Shown: one piece after another, positions 21,060 to 31,646 of the stretch
How the letters are laid out: each line of letters begins with the position of its first letter
How positions within the stretch are numbered: the first letter of the stretch is position 1
Source of the DNA: Guadua angustifolia
Lineage: Eukaryota; Streptophyta; Magnoliopsida; Poales; Poaceae
Direction of reading: 5' to 3'
DNA: 64,000 nucleotides
Assembly: GCA_036346375.1 (NCBI GenBank)
Contig: CM070515.1
Location: 15,522,423 to 15,586,422 of the forward strand
Notes under the pieces: generated by a model
Database searches by the model: none
What the model was told of the DNA's origin: nothing
Seen by the model: only the letters and a program-made list of their open reading frames with translations
Position numbers and translations under genes: made by a program

Positions 21060-21545
21060 TCTATATTTGAAAGTTTAAACGTCGAAGGTTAACAAATATA
21101 AACTTTAAAATAAAAACTTAGATTTTAAATTTTACCATTTAAAATTGCAACAATCAACATTTCAATTTTTATGATTCAAAATTTTATATCATGGCTTTTT
21201 CAAATTTGGAATTTCCAATTTTGAGTTTTGGAATTTAAATTTTAGGAATGTGAGATTCTGAAATTCAAAATTATAAAATTTAAATTTCCAGAATTTGAAT
21301 ATTTAAAATCCAGAATTAAAAAATTCAAAATTTAAGATTCAAAATATCATAAAATGGATTTCGAAATCCAAAATTTTAAAATGTTTGAATTTAAGATTAT
21401 GAAATTCAGGATTCAAATTTCTATATGTGTGTTTCGAAATTCATATTTTGGCAAAAAAATAATTCCATAGCTCATATATTCAAATATTAAAATAAATCAT
21501 AATTTGGGTTATGAATTTTGAAGTTTAAAATTTGACTGTGGCAAC
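21060..21545. repeat. AT-rich degenerate AAATTC/GAATTT word region
   Basis: About 480 bp built of recurring words such as AAATTCAAAATTT, GAATTTAAATTT and AAAATTTAAGATTC on both strands. Low-complexity sequence with no gene. No clear unit length. Confidence 0.6.
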
Positions 21546-22071
21546 TTAAAGCAAATGATTGAAAGCACAATAGCAAAGATTCCTTTCCCGCTGTTAATAT
21601 AGGATAGACACCATTTTTTACGGAAAACACGTTCTTGGATAATCTTGGATTCCTATTTCAAATTCCTAGTTATGTTATCAAACAAGGTAATCTCGTAAAA
21701 TTAATGAAGAATGTAATGAAAAGAGGATTCCTCCGATTAAACGCACCCCTAGCAGAAACAACTTAACAACAGTAGGATGCCCCGCATTAAATCAATGGTT
21801 ATTATGATGCTAATTGGAAATAAGTATATCCTCCTAATTCTGACCAAAAATATGCAATGCCAATTTGATTTCCTAAGTTGCCAATTCCGATTTGATTTCC
21901 TAAGTTGCCAACATAAAAGGACTTCCCTGCAGTTCCAGATAGGCATTCGTGTGTAAGGATTTCCAAACAAAAAAGGGTCTAATTCACAGTGAGCATGGGA
22001 TTTCCACTGCAATATCACTATTGATCAAAGGGATCTGCTAATCGTCCTAGTAGATTGGACTCTTCAACAAA

Positions 22072-22347
22072 CGAATTATTTTTTAAACAATATTTAAAAA
22101 ATGAAAATTTATAAAAATAATACGTCAAGACTAAAAATTGCAAATATACCTTCTGTAGTCATTGCAAATGGCCACACCTCTGTCTCTCTGCCATCGTTTG
22201 GAATAGCGATAGAGAGCCTTATTTTCACCGAGAAAACGCAGGAGAAACGAACGAAGGTTTGGCGACAGGGAGGTATATTTGCAATTTTTAATTTTGGCAT
22301 ATTATTTCAGATTTTTTATTTTAAAATATTGTTTTAAAAAATAATTC
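22072..22347. mobile_element. MITE with long inverted repeats and 9-bp target duplication (MULE-type)
   Basis: The arms (about 22072-22152 and 22268-22347) are inverted copies about 75-80 bp long, including TAAAAATTGCAAATATACC against GGTATATTTGCAATTTTTA. The 9-bp direct repeat TTCAACAAA flanks it at 22063-22071 and 22348-22356. Long inverted repeats with a 9-bp duplication point to a Mutator-like non-autonomous element. Confidence 0.75.
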
Positions 22348-22756
22348 TTCAACAAAATCGATAAATAGCAGCACAATCTCTGCATCATCCAAACATTCTA
22401 CTGCTTGTTGAGGAGAACTCACAACAGCAGAATCGAAGCCTGTTGATCGATGTAGCACAGAAGTTTACACCTATATACTCGCTTCCAGCACGGCGCAGAT
22501 CGAACAGAAATAACATAGCAAGAAACACCTTTCCACATCAATCGCAACATAAACAGCAAGAGAGCAAAAGAAACACGCATAGATGATACCAATCGAGTCA
22601 AAAGGCACTCGCTTTTTTAACCAACCAACAAGTGCAAGCATAAAGATCTAGGAACAACGCGGCAGAAAGATCCTTGGATTAATCCAAAACGTCTCCAGAT
22701 GGGAAAAAGAGTTTCACTTCACCCTATGATAACCTAACCAAAAGATCTGATCCCCA

Positions 22757-22893
22757 TTACCATATGGACAGAACAGCCTCAACTTCCTTAAGAACCCAAG
22801 AGCCCCATTTGTACCCGAACGCCACAGGCGAGATCGACGTCGTCGAAGTCGGCGCCGTCGAAGGTGTTGTAGAAGCCGGCGTAGGGGAGGGGG
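22757..22893 (-). pseudogene. Host gene fragment, downstream half, split by a Gypsy element
   Basis: Minus-strand frame reading TPASTTPSTAPTSTTSIS then VAFGYKWGSWVLKEVEAVL and a stop at about 22757. Removing the Gypsy element and one target-site copy joins it in frame to the segment at 28676-28840. No known domain is recognised, and a frame shifted by one base (YAGFYNTFDGADFDDVDLA) is also open, so the true frame is uncertain. Sequence 22357-22756 shows no other gene. Confidence 0.4.
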
Positions 22894-23305
22894 TGTCAGA
22901 GCTGCTGGTAATGGGAAGAAGAAGAACAGTGCGCTTTGTAGTGTTTCCAATCGTTTTTTTTTGTGTGACTGCGTTTATGATCATCTGACGGCGGACAAGC
23001 ATTGGCGCTGAAGACTTCAATCCAACGGTCCAGGGTGGCCAAACAGTTTACTGTAGCGAATCTATTTTCATTTCCTGTTTTACCTTTGCTGTTTCCGGTC
23101 AAAAGACCCGTTTTACTGTTTTTGCAACAAACTCATGTACTCGTTCAGTTTAAAAGCTCTGGAAAATGAGATGGACGGCAGTTTTGGCCTTCCAGACATT
23201 AGTTCCTTTAGTTGGTAGAGTCGCTTAGCTTTCCTCTTTACTGTTCTATAGAGTTCATCCTCAAGAATCGATCATACTCTATTAGTTTCATCTTGGAGTC
23301 TGACA
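22894..23305 (+). repeat. 5' LTR of the Gypsy element (412 bp)
   Basis: TGTCAGAGCTGCTGG to AGTCTGACA. It differs from the 3' LTR at many small sites, often CTG or CAG here against CG in the other copy. Confidence 0.92.
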
Positions 23306-23308
23306 AAG

Positions 23309-23320
23309 TGGTATCAGAGC
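23309..23320 (+). other. Primer binding site of the Gypsy element
   Basis: TGGTATCAGAGC three bases after the LTR end, complementary to initiator tRNA-Met. Confidence 0.92.
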
Positions 23321-23421
23321 TCACGCTCCTTGGCGATGAGATCGGGATGCTAGATAGAGGTTGGGTAATCTGTAAAATCCCTCTAATCTAGTGAGTTGGG
23401 AGGTTCTTGGAGTCGTCAAGC

Positions 23422-26400
23422 ATGGAAGGGAAATCTGAAGAAACGTTGGAGATGGAAAATCGACTGGAGATCGCGAAGATGCAGGAGAAATTTGAAGGCC
23501 TCAGCACTGATGTCGCAGAAATTAAAGCGATGTTATTGAGTGCTCCATGGCAAATGAGTTCTGTGAGGTCAGGGCCTCAAGTCCCGGCCGTGATGGAAGA
23601 AGCGGCGGATCCGAACCAAGGGGTGTTTCAGTCTCAGGTGATATCCTTAAATACTTCTCAGTTACCTCACTATAGTTCTGCTCCAGTAGAGAGATCGGTT
23701 ATGGTACAGAACCACCCGACAGTATTTACACATGCCATCAGAACATCTTCTCAAACCCAAATCAGAGAACATGCAGGATCAGAGATACCTGGAATTTCTT
23801 TTAATATACCACCTCCTGTTGTTCCACCTCCGATTGTTCCTAATATGCCAGTTGGGTTTAATCCATATCAGCAAATAGGAGCAGGGTCGATAGCTTATTC
23901 CAATCAGGGTCCTGTATATCATCATCCCGTATTCTGGCAAAATCAGTCTCCAGGCGTACACTTCCAGTCTCGGGCGACCCCACCGGGAGTGTGTTTGTAT
24001 GATGCCCAAAGGAATGCCTATGTGGGAGATAATAGTAATAGACATCCATATGCTGAAGCTGTGATTAAAGGCCCAAAATTAGAATTAACTTTGTTTGAGG
24101 GAGACAATCCCATTGGATGGATTGAATTGTGTGAGAGATTCTTTGAAATGGCGGGAACACCGCTTGAACAGTGGGTCAATCTGGCCTCGGGACATCTCGC
24201 GGGTAGAGCACAAACTTGGTTTAAGGGGATTGGCATTCCTTGGTAGCAGCTTAGTTGGGCTCAATTTAGTGCTATCCTGTGTGACCGTTTTGGTGAGGCC
24301 AGTGCACACGAAGCAGTCGAAAAACTACAGAATATCAAGCATATGAGTACTGTGCAGAAGTATGTTGACTATTTTGAAAAGTGTGTTGAATTAGTAAAAA
24401 AAGACCATCCGTATCTGCAAGAAAACTACCTGCTCAGTTGTTTTATTGGGGGTTTAAAGGATGAGGTTAAGTATGAAGTTAGTAGACAGCAACCAAAAGG
24501 GCTTCTGGAAGCATACTGGCAGGCGAAATTGGTAGAAAAGAGTGTATGGGCTAGGAAAAATAGCCATGGAGGAGGTCCTGTCAAACCCAAACCTCAAATC
24601 AGTGCACCTAAGGGAATTCCTGCAAACACTCCAGTAGTTCAGAAAGGTGTAGTTCCTGAAAGAAGGGATAGATTATGCTGGCATTGTAAAGAACCCTGGA
24701 CGCCAGGACATCAGTTGCAGTGCAAAGTAAGGAAGGCCTTACATTCAATTCTATTGCTAGGAGAAGAAGAGTACCAGCAAGGAGACGAAACAAACACAAG
24801 TGGGGATCTAGGAGATACAGCTGACCCTGGTGACCTCAGTGAAATTCCTCCAGAAGAGACCCCTGAGCAGTTAATGCATATCTCGGCTAATGCCATGAAT
24901 GGTAATACTGGACCGGTGACTTTCGGTTTGATTGTGCTGATTGGGCATAAACGAGCAGTTGCTTTAGTGGACAGTGGTAGTACTGACTCCTTCATAGACT
25001 ATGAATTTGCAGTGAAAAATGACCTTCCACTGAAAATTAGTACAGGAAAGAAAGTCCTGGTGGCTGGAGGAGGGGAACTGGTATCCGATGCAAAAACTGA
25101 TCAGCTCCAATATTGCATCCAGAATATATCATTTTGCTCCAGTTTCAAATTACTCCGGTTGGGTAATTATGACATTATTTTTGGTGCGGACTGGATCTAT
25201 GAGCACAGCCCCATTACCTTGGATCTCCGGAAGAAAGTGTTGACCATCAAGAAGAATGACCAGTGGCTCCAATTGCAGGATTACACTCAACCTGCTGTAC
25301 AGTATAGTCTTACTGGGGAAAAATTTGAAAAGATGATATAGAAAAGAGTGAGTGGATATTTTATCCAAATTCATGCTGCTGAAACATTGTCTGAGACTAG
25401 TAGTGAGCCAATCCCAACTGACATTCAGGAAGTCCTGTCTAAATACCACTCGGTTTTTCAAGAGAGGGATGAACTACCACCCAAGAGGGAGTATGACCAT
25501 GTTATTCATTTGAAGAGTGGAGCTGAGCCACCAAACTTACAACCATATAGAATTCCTTATTATCAGAGAGAAGCTCTAGAAGAAATAATCAAAAGCATGT
25601 TGCAGAAAGGTGAAATCCGGCCGAGTGCCAGCCCATATTCATCACCGGTAGTCATGGTTCGTAAGAAAGAAGGTGGATGGAGGATGTGTATCGATTTTCG
25701 GCAACTGAATGCAATTACTGTTAAGAACAAGTTTCCCATGCCAATTATAGAAGACCTTCTGGATGAACTCCATGGGGCGGTGATTTTCTCCAAATTGGAC
25801 TTAAAATCAGGGTACCACCAGATTCGAATGAATGAAGATGATATTTCCAAAACCGCATTTCGTACTCATTTGGGTCATTATGAATACATTGTCATGCCTT
25901 TTGGTCTTTGCAATGCGCCTCCTACTTTTCAAGCTTTAATGAATCAAGTTTTTGCCGAACAACTGAGGAAATTCATATTGATCTTCTTTGATGATATTCT
26001 CATATACAGTAAATCTCTTGAAGAACACAAGTGTCATTTAGAAGCAGCTTTACAAATGTTACAAAAGAACCAATTGGTCGCCAAAATGAGCAAGTGCAAG
26101 TTTGCAGTTTCCAAGGTGGAGTATTTGGGCCATGTGATAAGTGCCGAAGGGGTTGCTACTGATCCAAAAAAAATCGTTGATGTTGTGAATTGGCCCATTC
26201 CCGAGAATGTCACTAAACTGAGAGGATTTCTGGGTCTCACCGGTTATTATAGGAGGTTTATAGCTGGATATGGCCAGATTTGTAGACCTCTGTTTGACTT
26301 GCTGAAGAAAAATGGATTCGAATGGAAGACAGAACACACGGAGGCATTTGAAAAACTGAAGAAGGCGTTGACGACTTGTCCCGTCCTAGCTATGCCGGAT

Positions 26401-28242
26401 TTCAGTCAACCCTTCCAGTTGGAAACAGATGCTTGTGGCACCGGAATAGGCGCTGTACTGATGCAGGGAGGGAAGCCCATAGCTTACTTTAGCCGAGCAC
26501 TGGGAGTAAGAGCCCAAAGCAAGTCAATATATGACAAAGAGGCAATGGCAATCTTGGAAGCTCTGAAGAAGTGGCGCCACTATTTGTTGGGGAGTTCTGT
26601 GATTATCAAAACAGATCAGCAAGCCTTGAAGTTCATTACTACTCAGAAATTGGTAGAGGGCATTCAACACAAGCTGCTATTGAAACTCTTGGAGTTTAAC
26701 TATCAGATTGAGTATAAAAAGTGGAAAGAAAACAAAGTAGCAGATGCATTATCTCGGAAAACTCATCAGTTGCTGGAGGGAAGTTCTTGTTTGGCTGTTT
26801 CGGTAGTAGTTCCAGAATGGATACAAGATGTGAAGTCTAGCTATATCAATGATGAAAGGGTGAATAGAATCAGAACAGAGCTGCGAAATCAGTCTGGCGT
26901 GGACAGTAAATATAAGCTGGAGGCTGACATACTTAAATACAAGGGGAAGATTTATGTTGGTGAGAGTAATGATTTGAGGCAACAACTTATTGAAACTTTA
27001 CATCAATCGGCTGTAGGGGGACACTCTGGAGTGAAAGCAACATATCATAGGATCAAACAGTCTTTTTATTGGCCCAAAATGAAACACAATGTGGAATTTT
27101 TTGTTAAGGAATGCCCTGTTTGTCAGTTAACGAAAGTTGAACACATTCATATACCAGGTTTGCTAGACCCCTTAAAGGTCCCAGATATGGCTTGGACACA
27201 CATTTCTATGGACTTCATTGAGGGTCTACCCAATTCAAAGGGGAAGGAGGTAATTCTAGTAGTGGTTGACCGTTTTACCAAGTATGCACACTTTGTGGCG
27301 TTAGCTCATCCCTATACTGTCCAACAAGTTGTACAAGTCTTCATGGACAATATATTTAAATTGCATGGATTGCCTTTGGTGATTGTGACTGACAGAGACA
27401 GAATTTTTACAAGCAAAATGTTTGGAGAAATTTTCAAGCTCTTGAAAGTATCCTTGAGATTTAGCTCTGCTTATCATCCTCAGTCAGACGGGCAATCAGA
27501 GAGGGTTAATCAGTGCCTAGAAGCATACTTGAGAAGCATGACCTTTCAGGAACCAAAGAAATGGCTATGGTGGTTGTCAATGGCCGAATGGTGGTACAAT
27601 ACCACCTATCACACATCTTTGAAGATTACACCATTTCAGGCTTTGTATGGGTACCCACCTTCCCAAGTAGCTGAATTAGCCATTCCTGGTAATATCGGTC
27701 CAGAAGCTAGAACCACTCTAGAGGAAAGAGAAGAGATGAGAAAGAGAATCAGAGAGAATTTACTTGCTGCCCAAAACCGAATCAAACATTTTGCAGATAG
27801 ACTCAGAACTGAAAGATCTTTCGAAACAGGAGATCTGGTGTATTTAAAGATGCAGCCCTACCGTCAAAACGCTTTTGGGTTAAGAGGTTCCCTGAAGTTG
27901 AGATCAAAATATTATGGACCTTTCAAAATTTTGAACAAAGTGGGTAATGTGGCGTACAGACTCCAACTACCAGAGGATGCAGGCATTCATCCAGTTTTTC
28001 ATGTGAGCCAGCTGAAGAAGCACATTGGCACGAAAGCTATTCCCATGCCTGGACTTCCTCTGGTCAGCGAAGATGGGAAGATCAAGACGGAACCATTTGC
28101 TGTGTTGGACCGAAGAATCGTTCCCAGAAAAGGGGTGGCGGTGACTCAATGGTTAGTACACTGGGCGAATCTACTACCATCAGAAGCCACTTGGGAGGAT
28201 GCTGCTTTCATCCGGGCTACTTTTCCCGAGTTTCAAGCTTGA
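23422..28242 (+). pseudogene. Gypsy gag-pol, one frame with two amber stops
   Basis: The first ATG is at 23422 (MEGKSEE). Gag (to about 24640) includes the capsid region LELTLFEGDNPIGWIELCERF and a single zinc knuckle (CWHCKEPWTPGHQLQC, near 24678). Then protease (VDSGSTDSFIDYEF), reverse transcriptase (KLDLKSGYHQIRM; FFDDILIYSKS), RNase H (TDACGTGIGAVLMQGG), integrase with its HHCC finger (from HQSAVGGHSG to CPVCQ) and core (SMDFIEGLP, VTDRDRIFTS, QSERVNQ), and a C-terminal chromodomain-like segment (VTQWLVHWANLLPSEATWED). TAG stops at 24244-24246 and 25339-25341 interrupt an otherwise continuous frame of about 1,600 codons. Both fit a C-to-T change in CAG. Stop at 28240-28242. Confidence 0.92.
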
Positions 28243-28255
28243 GGGTAAGCTTCCA

Positions 28256-28272
28256 CTTCAGGAGGGGCAATT
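28256..28272 (+). other. Polypurine tract of the Gypsy element
   Basis: The purine run AGGAGGGGCAA lies directly before the 3' LTR start at 28273. Confidence 0.7.
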
Positions 28273-28675
28273 GTCAGAGCTGCTGGTAATGGGAAGAAGA
28301 AGAACAGTGCGCTTTGTAGCGTTTCCAATCGTTTTTTTTGTGTGATGCGTTTATGATCATCGACGGCGGACAAGCATTGGCGCCAAGACTTCAATCAACG
28401 GTCGGGGTGGCCAAACAGTTTCATCAGAGCGAATCTATTTTCATTTCTGTTTTACCTTTCTTGCTTTCGGTCAAAAGACCCGTTTCTTGCTTTTTGCAAC
28501 AAACTCATGTACTCGTTCGGTTTAAAAGCTCGGAAAATGAGATGGGCGGCAGTTTTGGCCTTCGGACATTAGTTCCTTTAGTTGGTAGAGTCGCTTAGCT
28601 TTCCTCTTTCTTGTTCTATAGAGTTCATCCTCAAGAATCGATCATACTCTATCGGTTTCATCTTGGAGTCCGACA
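28273..28675 (+). repeat. 3' LTR of the Gypsy element (403 bp)
   Basis: Same ends as the 5' LTR (TGTCAGAGC to GTCCGACA), nine bases shorter, with scattered 1-2 bp differences. Confidence 0.92.
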
Positions 28676-28840
28676 GGGGTCCGTGCCTCGTTGCGCGCCC
28701 ACCACGCGGTGGACGAGGAACATCTCCACCACCTCCTCCTTATCGAGAAGCCGGCGCGGGCGGCCGCTGGAAAGTCGTCGATGTCCATGAGCGTCGTGGA
28801 TCGTCGTGCCGTCCTGGCGAAGCGGGAAGCGGCGCGGCAA
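28676..28840 (-). pseudogene. Host gene fragment, upstream half, split by the Gypsy element
   Basis: GC-rich minus-strand frame with RRLLDKEEVVEMFLVHRVVG, continuing in frame across the removed Gypsy element into 22893-22757. I do not recognise the family. GC content falls sharply across the insertion point, as is usual for a grass first exon. A frame shifted by one starts MDIDDFPAAARAGF, so the real start is open. Confidence 0.4.
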
Positions 28841-29690
28841 TGGTTGCTATGGTTTTAATTTGGCGGGTTGGGGTGGCGAGGGTGGGGACGAGGAGGCGGC
28901 GGTGGGGCTCGTGCGCTGCGTTTCCTTCGGAATTGGTGGCGGCCACTCGTGCGCCGTTCCATGTTGTTCCGGCTACATTGCTGGGTCGTGTGAAGATCTT
29001 GAGATTTGTGCGAGGCCTCGTGGACCACGGGAGTTTACATACTCCATGTGAGAGCCGATCTCGGCCGTAGGAGCTCGATCGGACGGCTCGGACGTAAGGA
29101 GATGACGTGGCCTGGCATATCCACCCACTATATGATAGTTAATATATATAGAGAGAGACGGTGGTGTATATCGCTGAGACACATCGTCTACTCGAATAAG
29201 CACTGTTTCTTAGACACAGAAACCTAAATCAATTCTTATTTCTCTACTGCTTCCTCTAACCACATAGTCTCCTCCCTCTACTCCACCCTCTCCAGAGGCT
29301 CACCAGTGGCCTGGAGCCAGCCGCCATTGGAGCCATGATCCTCTTCTCTACCTTTGCTCAACTCACTCCCTTAGATCCACCTTGTTCCTATTTTGAATCT
29401 GCCAAACTCGCTCACTCATATGCTAGATATGAGGCTTTTGCTGCCCACTATGACTTCTAACTCCCACCTCCTCGCTCAGGTGCCCTAGGCCCAGCTCCTT
29501 GCCCTTGGACCCCTCGCACCTCCATATCACCTGGCCGTCCCGCCATCCTAGTCCTAGCCTCCTTGCACAGGCGCTATAAGCCTAGCTCCTCGCGCCTCAA
29601 GCCCGTTACCCCGGCGAGCTCAACTATCGTCACTACCCACATGCCTTCCTCCTTTTGTAGGATCCATGTGTCTCCTCTAGGTACGATTTT
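28841..29690. other. Intergenic, GC-rich then pyrimidine-rich, no gene recognised
   Basis: Open frames here lack recognisable motifs. A TATATATA run lies at about 29142-29150. From 29240 to 29600 the sequence is rich in CTCC and CCTCC. Confidence 0.4.
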
Positions 29691-29698
29691 TGTTGCAG

Positions 29699-29758
29699 GA
29701 TTTGTTGCAAGCATTCAATTGATTTGTTGTAGGCATTCAATTGATTTGTTGCACAAGC
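29699..29758 (+). repeat. 22-bp tandem repeat, 2.7 copies
   Basis: The unit GATTTGTTGCAAGCATTCAATT at 29699-29720 is followed by a copy with two changes (29721-29742) and a partial third. It lies in a stretch (29690-30060) where TTGTTGCA words recur. Confidence 0.75.
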
Positions 29759-30139
29759 TCAATCAGAATGTTGTAACCTTATAGCCTATATGTTTTGATT
29801 GTTTGTTGCATTGTTTTGCATCCTTTAATTGCTACAATGAGTTTTTTGTAGTTGGAGTGGGCTTTTGTTACACAGGTAGTAATCGTTGTTGCGTTGTGCT
29901 ATGAATTTGTTGCGGAGTTAAATTGTTTTTGCTGTAGCTGTAGTTAGATTTGTTGCATACATTGCAAAGAAATGTTGTAGCTACAATGGATTTATTGTAT
30001 TTTGTTGCACGAGGTGATTACAATTATTGCACGTATTGTTTAAGAATATTGCATCAACTCATCCGATAAAAGCTTCCCATCAGACGTCCAATCGCTAGTT
30101 CTCCCCCTTAGTTTAACTGTATTTGTTATACTCATTTGA

Positions 30140-30275
30140 CATTTTTAAAAAAGGGTTAATCAGATATATGCCACTGCAGGAATCGGTTATTCGAGATTTG
30201 CCATCGTTCCTTTCGTATTTCTGGATTTGCCATTACGAAACCGTGTTTATTCTAAATATGCCATTGCAGGCGACA
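30140..30275 (+). repeat. Periodic TTTGCCAT words, possible MULE subterminal region
   Basis: ATATGCCACTGCAGG, GATTTGCCATCG, GATTTGCCATTACG and AATATGCCATTGCAGG follow each other at about 30-bp intervals. This resembles terminal regions of rice Mutator-like elements. No second end or target duplication was found. 30276-30970 shows open frames but no recognised gene. Confidence 0.35.
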
Positions 30276-30977
30276 CGTGCGCCGTCCGGTCAAACCGATC
30301 GCCCGACTCACTGCCTTCGAACGATTTTGCCTCCCGCACCGGTTCACAAGATCACTGCCCTCCCCCATTCTCTCCCGCGCCACCCAAGAGCCAAGAACCC
30401 TAGAACCTCGTTCCCCATTCTCTCCCGCGACGAGCCTAGCAAATCCAGCGCCGTTCGCCGATTGCTTCGTGCGTCGGTGATTGGGCGGCACTCGGCGGTG
30501 CAGTGAGCTCAACGAGAAGACAGTGTGTGGCGGCAGCGAGGAGGAGCTTGGCAGGAGTGCAATGCGTGACAGCGGTGAGGAGGCACTCGATGGGAGCGCG
30601 GTGGGCACGTCCAGCGGTATCTCGGGCCCGTGACTACGGGAGCGCGGCGGCGCAACGGCGCGGCATGACTCCAACTCGGTGGGAGTGAGACCGCGGTGCA
30701 GCACCGATTTCAGCACATTGGACATAGTGGCACAAAGCAGCTCTAGGTGTCAACTTATATCCGACGTTGGGGTTCGGTGGGAGCTTTGGGCGGCAAGTGT
30801 GGCTCGGCGGACCCGATAGGCATAGATTTGAGCGGCAGCTGATTCGGCGGAGCTCCGAGCGGCATGCACACGCTGATCTAGGCCCTGGCGGTAATGTGGC
30901 TCAATGTGAGCGACGGTGGCCCGACAGTTCAAGTGGTGGCACCGATCCAACAAATAGAACAATCACGAAAAACATCT

Positions 30978-31298
30978 GGGCCATGTTTGGATGGGTTAGA
31001 GCTAATTGTTAGCTGACTAATGGCTAGAGCTAATTTTTAGCCAGCTAATAATTAGTCCATCTAAAATTAGCCCAGGGCTGTTTGGATATATGGCTAATGG
31101 TTGGGCTAATTTCTTTGAAAAGTCATGTCTGCCCTTCATAATATGCCTGCCTCTTATAATGGCGAGGGTATTTCAGACTTTTCCTAGCGTGTTACATGAT
31201 TTTAGTCCAAATTAGCTCCCACCCACCAACTAATGGACTAATTGTTAGTTGAGGAGTTGGCTAAAGCTAACAATTAATCCAGGAATCCAAATATAGCC
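30978..31298. mobile_element. MITE with TTTGGAT ends, possibly two nested starts
   Basis: The left end GGGCCATGTTTGGAT and the right end ATCCAAATATAGCC form an imperfect inverted repeat. A second start, GGGCTGTTTGGATATATGG, occurs at 31075. The interior is rich in GCTAAT/ATTAGC words. It is Tourist- or hAT-like in style, but no clear target duplication is visible. Confidence 0.5.
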
Positions 31299-31646
31299 TT
31301 AATATAGCAATGCAAATTCTTTTCTCTTTATTGATAATTGATTCTCTTATGTAATGAAGTGCTATATTTATAACAAAAACCCTCAGGAGTAGTTTCAGAA
31401 TTCATCTACCAAACTTTAAAGTTGGTTATATCTCAACAGTTACTTTGTTTTCAGGGAGGAAAAAGTTGTGTGAGAATGACATGTTTTTGATCAAAAAGGT
31501 AGTATATAAAATAACGTGCCCTGGTAAAGATGCTACTTTGTTTTTATAAAGAAATGCATGTTCAACTTTTTAGACCAGATGAAAGTGTGTCCGAATGCAT
31601 TCAGAAACGTACTCCCTCTGTTGGAATATACAAGACATATAACATA

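Larger units (their letters stand above)
22894..28675 (+). mobile_element. Reina-like chromovirus (Ty3/Gypsy LTR retrotransposon), 5.8 kb
   Basis: Both LTRs (22894-23305 and 28273-28675), the primer site and a gag-pol frame with protease, reverse transcriptase, RNase H, integrase and a C-terminal chromodomain-like segment are present. Short LTRs and total size of about 5.8 kb fit the Reina clade. Flanks are GGGGG (22889-22893) and GGGGT (28676-28680), a 5-bp target duplication with one mismatch. Confidence 0.9.

Noticed and set aside
24244..24246. Programmed readthrough of the Gypsy gag stop as established fact
   Set aside because: The context TAG CAG CTT differs from the known CAR-YYA rule at one base, and a CAG-to-TAG mutation is simpler; kept only as an alternative.
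30123..30962. Host gene candidates between 30.1 and 31.0 kb
   Set aside because: Open frames on both strands with no motif; sequence looks like transposon terminal region and GC-rich repeat.
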